Assembly: GCF_016428645.1 (NCBI RefSeq) | Contig: NZ_JAELXW010000023.1 | Span: forward strand, 1-64,000 | Reading direction: 5' to 3' | DNA length: 64,000 bases | Source of the DNA: Glycomyces salinus | Lineage (GTDB): Bacteria; Actinomycetota; Actinomycetes; Mycobacteriales; Micromonosporaceae | In this document: positions 59,910 through 64,000 of the stretch, one piece after another | Numbering within the stretch: the stretch's first letter is position 1 | Layout: every line of letters begins with the position of its first letter | Made by a program: the position numbers and the translations under genes | Notes under the pieces: model-generated | Told to the model about the DNA's origin: nothing | The model's input: only the letters and a program-made list of their open reading frames with translations | The model's database searches: none

Positions 59910-62033
59910 CTACGGCTCGCGGGTCTCGGTGTCGCCGAAGTGAAGGTCGTCGGGGACGGCCGGGCCCCCGGGGGCCTCGCGGAGGTGGCGCAGGTACTCC
60001 AGGTGTCGCTCGTAATGGTCGAGGACGTCGCCGATGAGCTGGGACTCGGTATAGCCCATCACGTCGTATCCCTGGCTGCCCTCGTTGAGGTAGACCTCCA
60101 GTCGCCAGTACTCCTCGGCCTCGGAGATCACGTTCATCGCGAAGGCCGGGACCTGGGCCGATTCGGGCCAGATCGCGTACGAGAAGTGCTCCTCGGTGCC
60201 CATGTCGACCTGGAGTTCCAGGTAGGGGATGCCGGTCTCGGCGGCGGTGCCGGTCACCACGTTGGTGTTGCAGCCCTGCTCGGTCAGCTCGTCGCAGACC
60301 TTGTCGAACGCCGGCGCCGCGGTCGCGCTCACGTACCTGGCGACCTGCCTGCGGCCCGGATAGCTGGAGGCGCGGCGGATGCGCTGGCGCCAGGACCGCA
60401 TGCCGGTCTTGGGGTCGATGTTGGACCGCTCCGAGAGCGCCTGCGGCAGCGCGGTCTTGAGCGCCTGCGCCCGGTAGGTCTCGACCCGCAGCGCCCGCCA
60501 CAGGCCGATGGCCACCAGGTACATCACGAACGAGAACGGCAGTCCCATGATGATCGTCGCCCCGTAGAGGGCGTCGAGGCCGCCGACCAGGAGCATCGAC
60601 AGCGTGACCATGCCCAGCAGCACCGACCAGAAGATGCGCATCCACCGGTCGGCGTCCCGCGTGGGGTCGTCCATCTTGGAGGTGAAGTTGCCCAGCACGA
60701 TCGCGCCGGAGTCGGCCGAGGTGACATAGAACAGCAGGCCCACGAACGTGGCCAGACCGGCGATGAACGTCACCCCCGGATACTGGTCGAGCAGCGTGTA
60801 GAAGCCCTGCTCGGGCAGGGCGATGGTGGCCTCGCCCCATTCGGGGTCGGCGTCGGCGCGGTCGATCGCGGCGTTGCCGAAGGCGGCCAGGAACAGCAGG
60901 GTGAACAGGAACGGGATCACCATCGCGGCGGCCACGAACTGGCGGATGGTGCGGCCGCGGCTGATCTTGGCCAGGAACAGGCCGACGAACGGCGCCCAGG
61001 CGATCCACCAGGCCCAGAAGAACAGCGTCCACGTGTTGAGCCAGTCGGTCGGCTGGTCGTAGCCGAAGGTGTCCATGGTCATCGACGGGAACCGGGAGAC
61101 GTAGTCGCCGACGTTGAGCACGAGCTTGTTCATCGTCTGCGCGAAGCCCTCGACGACGATGACGTAGACGACCATGAAGATCGCCAGGACCACGTTGAGC
61201 TCGGACAGGCGCCGGATGCCCTTGTCGATGCCGGCCACGGCCGAGGCGGTCGCCATGAACACCGCCACGCCGATGAGCGCGACCTGCCAGAGGGTGTTCT
61301 GGGGGACGCCGAACAGGAAGTTCAGCCCGAAGTTGAGCTGGGCGACGCCGATGCCGAGGCTGACGGCCACGCCGAAGACGGTGCCGAGCACCGCGGCGAT
61401 GTCGACCGCGTCGCCGACCGGCCCGTGGATCCGCTTGCCGAAGATCGGGTACAGGGCCGAGCGGATCGTCAGCGGCAGCCGGTAGCGGAAGGCGAAGAAC
61501 GCCAGCGCCAGACCCATGAGCGTGTACATGGCCCAGCCGGTGATGCCGTAGTGGAACAGGGTCCACACGATCGCCTGGCGGGCCGCCTCGACCGTACCGC
61601 CCTCCCCGACCGGCGGTTCCAGGAACTGTGTGACCGGCTCGGCGACCGAGAAGAACATCAGGTCGATGCCGATTCCGGCCGCGAACAGCATGGCCGCCCA
61701 CGCGAACACCGAGAAGTCGGGCTTGGCGTGGTCGGGTCCGAGTTTGACCTTCCCGTAGCGGGACAGGGCCAGCGCGATCACGAACACCACCACGAGGGTG
61801 GCGGTCAGGAAGTAGTACCAGCCGAAGTACTCCGAAACCCAGGCGACGGCCCTCCACAGGACCTCGCCGGCCTGGACGGGCGCGATCATCGCCCAGACGC
61901 TGACGGCGACGATCAGGGCCGCCGATCCGAAGAAGACGACCGGGTTGATGCGGTTGCGGCCGCCGGAGGCGGCCTCGATGTCGGTGGGCGCTGCGGTGCT
62001 GGGCTGGGTTCCGTTCGTCGGTTCGTCGGACAC
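59910..62033 (-). CDS. betT: BCCT-family choline/betaine transporter
   Basis: 707 residues with twelve predicted helices and the BCCT aromatic box (WTLFFWAWWIAWAPFVGLFL), plus GIGIDLMFFSVAEPVTQFL near TM3 and TSADSGAIVLGNFTSKMDD near TM10. The soluble C-terminal tail of about 190 residues is long, as in osmoregulated BetT. A choline substrate is inferred from the adjacent betA and betB on the same strand; the 10-bp gap to betA indicates one operon. Confidence 0.9.
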   Translation of the reverse strand: MSDEPTNGTQPSTAAPTDIEAASGGRNRINPVVFFGSAALIVAVSVWAMIAPVQAGEVLWRAVAWVSEYFGWYYFLTATLVVVFVIALALSRYGKVKLGPDHAKPDFSVFAWAAMLFAAGIGIDLMFFSVAEPVTQFLEPPVGEGGTVEAARQAIVWTLFHYGITGWAMYTLMGLALAFFAFRYRLPLTIRSALYPIFGKRIHGPVGDAVDIAAVLGTVFGVAVSLGIGVAQLNFGLNFLFGVPQNTLWQVALIGVAVFMATASAVAGIDKGIRRLSELNVVLAIFMVVYVIVVEGFAQTMNKLVLNVGDYVSRFPSMTMDTFGYDQPTDWLNTWTLFFWAWWIAWAPFVGLFLAKISRGRTIRQFVAAAMVIPFLFTLLFLAAFGNAAIDRADADPEWGEATIALPEQGFYTLLDQYPGVTFIAGLATFVGLLFYVTSADSGAIVLGNFTSKMDDPTRDADRWMRIFWSVLLGMVTLSMLLVGGLDALYGATIIMGLPFSFVMYLVAIGLWRALRVETYRAQALKTALPQALSERSNIDPKTGMRSWRQRIRRASSYPGRRQVARYVSATAAPAFDKVCDELTEQGCNTNVVTGTAAETGIPYLELQVDMGTEEHFSYAIWPESAQVPAFAMNVISEAEEYWRLEVYLNEGSQGYDVMGYTESQLIGDVLDHYERHLEYLRHLREAPGGPAVPDDLHFGDTETREP

Positions 62034-62043
62034 AGGGGGCTCC

Positions 62044-63696
62044 TCACTCTCGGTGGGCGTGTCGGTAGTAGGAGACGTCCGCGGGCGGCAGCGGCGTGTT
62101 GCCGAGGATGAGGTCGGCCGATTTCTCGGCGAGCATCATCACCGGCGCGTAGATGTTGCCGTTGGTCAGGTACGGCATGGCCGAGGCGTCGACGACGCGG
62201 AGGCGTTCGAGGCCGTGGACGGTCATGCTCAGCGGGTCGACGACGGCGTCGTCGCCGGTACCCATCTTGGCGGTGCAGGAGGGGTGGTAGGCGGTCTCGG
62301 CGTCCGATGCGACCCAGTCGAGGATCTCGGCCTCGCTCTCGACCTCGGGCCCGGGGCTGAGCTCGCCGCCGTCGAAGGCCTTGAACGCCGGCTGGGACAG
62401 GATGTCGCGGCCGACGCGGACGGCCTCGACCCATTCCTTGCGGTCGTTCGGGGTCGACAGGTAGTTGAACCTGAGCGCCGGTTTGGCCTTCGGGTCGGCC
62501 GATTTGATCTTCACGTCCCCGCGCACGTCGGAGTACATGGGCCCGATGTGGATCTGGTAGCCGTGCTTCGCGTCGACCTTGGTGCCGTCGTAGCGGACGG
62601 CGATCGGCAGGAAGTGGAACATCAGGTTCGGGTAGTCGACGGTGTCGTTGCCGCGCACGAACCCGCCGGCCTCGAAGTGGTTGGTCGAGGCCGGGCCCCG
62701 CTGGGCGAGGATCCACTGGAGGCCGATGCGCGGGTAGTGCACCGGGTTGTAGATGGGGTTGTAACTGACCGGCTGGGTGCAGGCGTGCTGGATGTAGACC
62801 TCGAGGTGGTCCTGGAGGTTCCGCCCGACGCCGGGCAGCTCGTGGCGGGGCCGCACCCCGACCGAGCGCAGGTGCTCGGGGTCGCCGATGCCCGACAGCT
62901 GCATCAGCTGCGGGGTGCCCACGGCTCCGCCGGCCAGGATGACCTCGCCGCCGAGGACGGTGTGGGTGACCCCGGCCCGCCGGTACTGGACGCCGACGGC
63001 CCGCCTGCCCTTGAGCAGGACCCTGGTGGTCAGGGCGAGGGTCTTGAGCGTCAGGTTCGGGCGGCGCTTGACCGGGTGGTAGTAGGCGCGGGCCGAGGAG
63101 AAGCGGCGGCCGTTCTTGATGTTGCGGTCGAAGTGGCCGAAGCCCTCCTGCCGGTAGCCGTTGACGTCGTGCGTGAGCGGGTATCCGGCCTCTTGGGCGG
63201 CGTTCAGGAACGCCTTGAACAGCGGATTGGCGGCCGGGCCGCGCTCGAGCCACAGCGGGCCGGAGTCGCCGCGCCATTCGTCGGCGCCGACGGTGAGGTT
63301 CTCCATGCGTTTGAAGTAGGGCAGGCAGTGGGCGTAGTCCCAGGTCTCCATGCCCGGGTCGGCGGCCCAGCGCTCGAGGTCCATGGGGTTGCCGCGCTGG
63401 AAGATCATGCCGTTGATCGACGAGGACCCGCCCAGGACCTTGCCGCGGCCGTGGTAGACGCGGCGGCCGCCCATGTGCGGCTCGGGTTCGGACTCGTAGC
63501 GCCAGTCGTAGAGGGGGTTGCCGATGATCTGGGTCAGCGCGGCGGGCATGTGGATGAACAGGTCCCAGATCCAGTCGGTGCGTCCGGCCTCGAGGACCAG
63601 GACGGTGGCGGTGGGGTCGGCCGAGAGCCGGTTGGCCAGGACGCACCCGGCCGAGCCGCCGCCGACGATGATGTAGTCGTACTTCTTGACCGGCAT
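62044..63696 (-). CDS. betA: Choline dehydrogenase (GMC oxidoreductase)
   Basis: 550 residues, FAD enzyme that oxidises choline to betaine aldehyde. [20 protein letters not shown] is the FAD Rossmann loop; [19 protein letters not shown] and [20 protein letters not shown] are GMC signatures 1 and 2; the catalytic His is expected in [12 protein letters not shown] and the second in [19 protein letters not shown] 63696 overlaps the betB stop by one base (TAATG), with GGGGGAAG upstream. Confidence 0.93.
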   Translation of the reverse strand: MPVKKYDYIIVGGGSAGCVLANRLSADPTATVLVLEAGRTDWIWDLFIHMPAALTQIIGNPLYDWRYESEPEPHMGGRRVYHGRGKVLGGSSSINGMIFQRGNPMDLERWAADPGMETWDYAHCLPYFKRMENLTVGADEWRGDSGPLWLERGPAANPLFKAFLNAAQEAGYPLTHDVNGYRQEGFGHFDRNIKNGRRFSSARAYYHPVKRRPNLTLKTLALTTRVLLKGRRAVGVQYRRAGVTHTVLGGEVILAGGAVGTPQLMQLSGIGDPEHLRSVGVRPRHELPGVGRNLQDHLEVYIQHACTQPVSYNPIYNPVHYPRIGLQWILAQRGPASTNHFEAGGFVRGNDTVDYPNLMFHFLPIAVRYDGTKVDAKHGYQIHIGPMYSDVRGDVKIKSADPKAKPALRFNYLSTPNDRKEWVEAVRVGRDILSQPAFKAFDGGELSPGPEVESEAEILDWVASDAETAYHPSCTAKMGTGDDAVVDPLSMTVHGLERLRVVDASAMPYLTNGNIYAPVMMLAEKSADLILGNTPLPPADVSYYRHAHRE

Positions 63697-64000
63697 TACT
63701 GCTTCCCCCCGTCGAACCAGCGCATCGGCGCCGGGTCGGTGTTCTGCCAGATGTGCTTGGACTCGCGGTACTCCTCGAGCCCGGCGGGCCCGAGCTCGCG
63801 GCCGATCCCGGACTTGCCGAAACCGCCCCATTCGGCCTGGGGCACATAGGGGTGGTAGTCGTTGATCCAGATCGTGCCGTGCCGCAGGCGCGCGGCCACG
63901 CGCTGGGCGCGACCGGCGTCGGAGGTCCACACGGCCCCGGCCAGGCCGTACTCGGTGTCGTTGGCCAGCTCGACGGCCTCGTCCTCGCCGGTGAAGGTCT
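63696..64000 (-). CDS. betB: Betaine-aldehyde dehydrogenase, C-terminal part (cut by window end)
   Basis: The last 100 residues of an aldehyde dehydrogenase: [20 protein letters not shown] and [20 protein letters not shown] with [20 protein letters not shown] match BetB. The catalytic Cys lies outside the window. It is the upstream gene of betB-betA-betT, which makes glycine betaine from imported choline for osmotic protection. A betI-type repressor, if present, would lie beyond the edge. Confidence 0.9.
   Translation of the reverse strand, partial: TFTGEDEAVELANDTEYGLAGAVWTSDAGRAQRVAARLRHGTIWINDYHPYVPQAEWGGFGKSGIGRELGPAGLEEYRESKHIWQNTDPAPMRWFDGGKQ

Overview
The window is high-GC actinomycete chromosome. 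The evidence is the codon usage, the DUF5753/DUF397 pair, DUF5319, GuaB3, a His-tailed GroEL1, KorAB and an NrdR-type nrdAB promoter. The order bldM-like / guaB / guaB3 / groEL1-groES resembles the Streptomyces chromosome. The betaine genes suggest an osmotolerant soil or marine-type actinomycete. The genus cannot be fixed from the sequence alone.

Layout. 1-3.3 kb is a small accessory block: an XRE-DUF5753 regulator that is probably leaderless, two DUF397-type partners and three small orphan genes chained by 4-bp overlaps. 3.3-9.1 kb has an LppX/LprAFG-like lipoprotein, a tandem pair of sulfotransferases and cydAB behind a perfect Rex operator. 9.1-17.0 kb is a plant-polysaccharide region: a sugar-binding lipoprotein, a secreted rhamnogalacturonan lyase with a lectin domain, two His-rich membrane/exported proteins and a BNR_4 protein. 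The lyase and the binding protein share an operator-like palindrome. 17.1-21.0 kb has tRNA-Arg(CCG) and nrdA-nrdB behind two NrdR boxes. 21-27.8 kb holds a transmembrane Ser/Thr kinase, a cyclase-AAA-TPR giant and a collapsed toxin-antitoxin fusion.

27.9-41.4 kb runs guaB3, guaB, a previously unlisted 54-residue acidic ORF, DUF5319, a solo-tnpB IS605-type element with a decayed tnpA, an amidase, a BldM-like regulator, a PF09818-type ATPase, groEL-groES with two CIRCE operators, a methyltransferase and a toxin-antitoxin cluster. 41.5-50.5 kb is mostly housekeeping: RidA, purE-purK, a regulator/methionine aminopeptidase pair around a double operator, galU-moeA-rimJ, a GGDEF protein and 5-formyl-THF cyclo-ligase. 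50.5-64 kb has an fmdB-type gene behind a CIRCE-like site and a 33-bp repeat array, a partial complex I cluster (nuoA-B-C-H), an ECF sigma factor with a membrane partner, korAB, a beta-helix protein and betB-betA-betT.

The most unusual signal is a dispersed 33-bp repeat. It occurs once, twice and three times in tandem, each time directly upstream of a start codon (nuoH, cydB, fmdB). In two cases it also supplies the last codons of the preceding gene. Several regulatory circuits can be read directly from DNA: Rex-cydAB, NrdR-nrdAB, HrcA-groE, a LacI-like site on the pectin genes, and a small XRE regulator on map.
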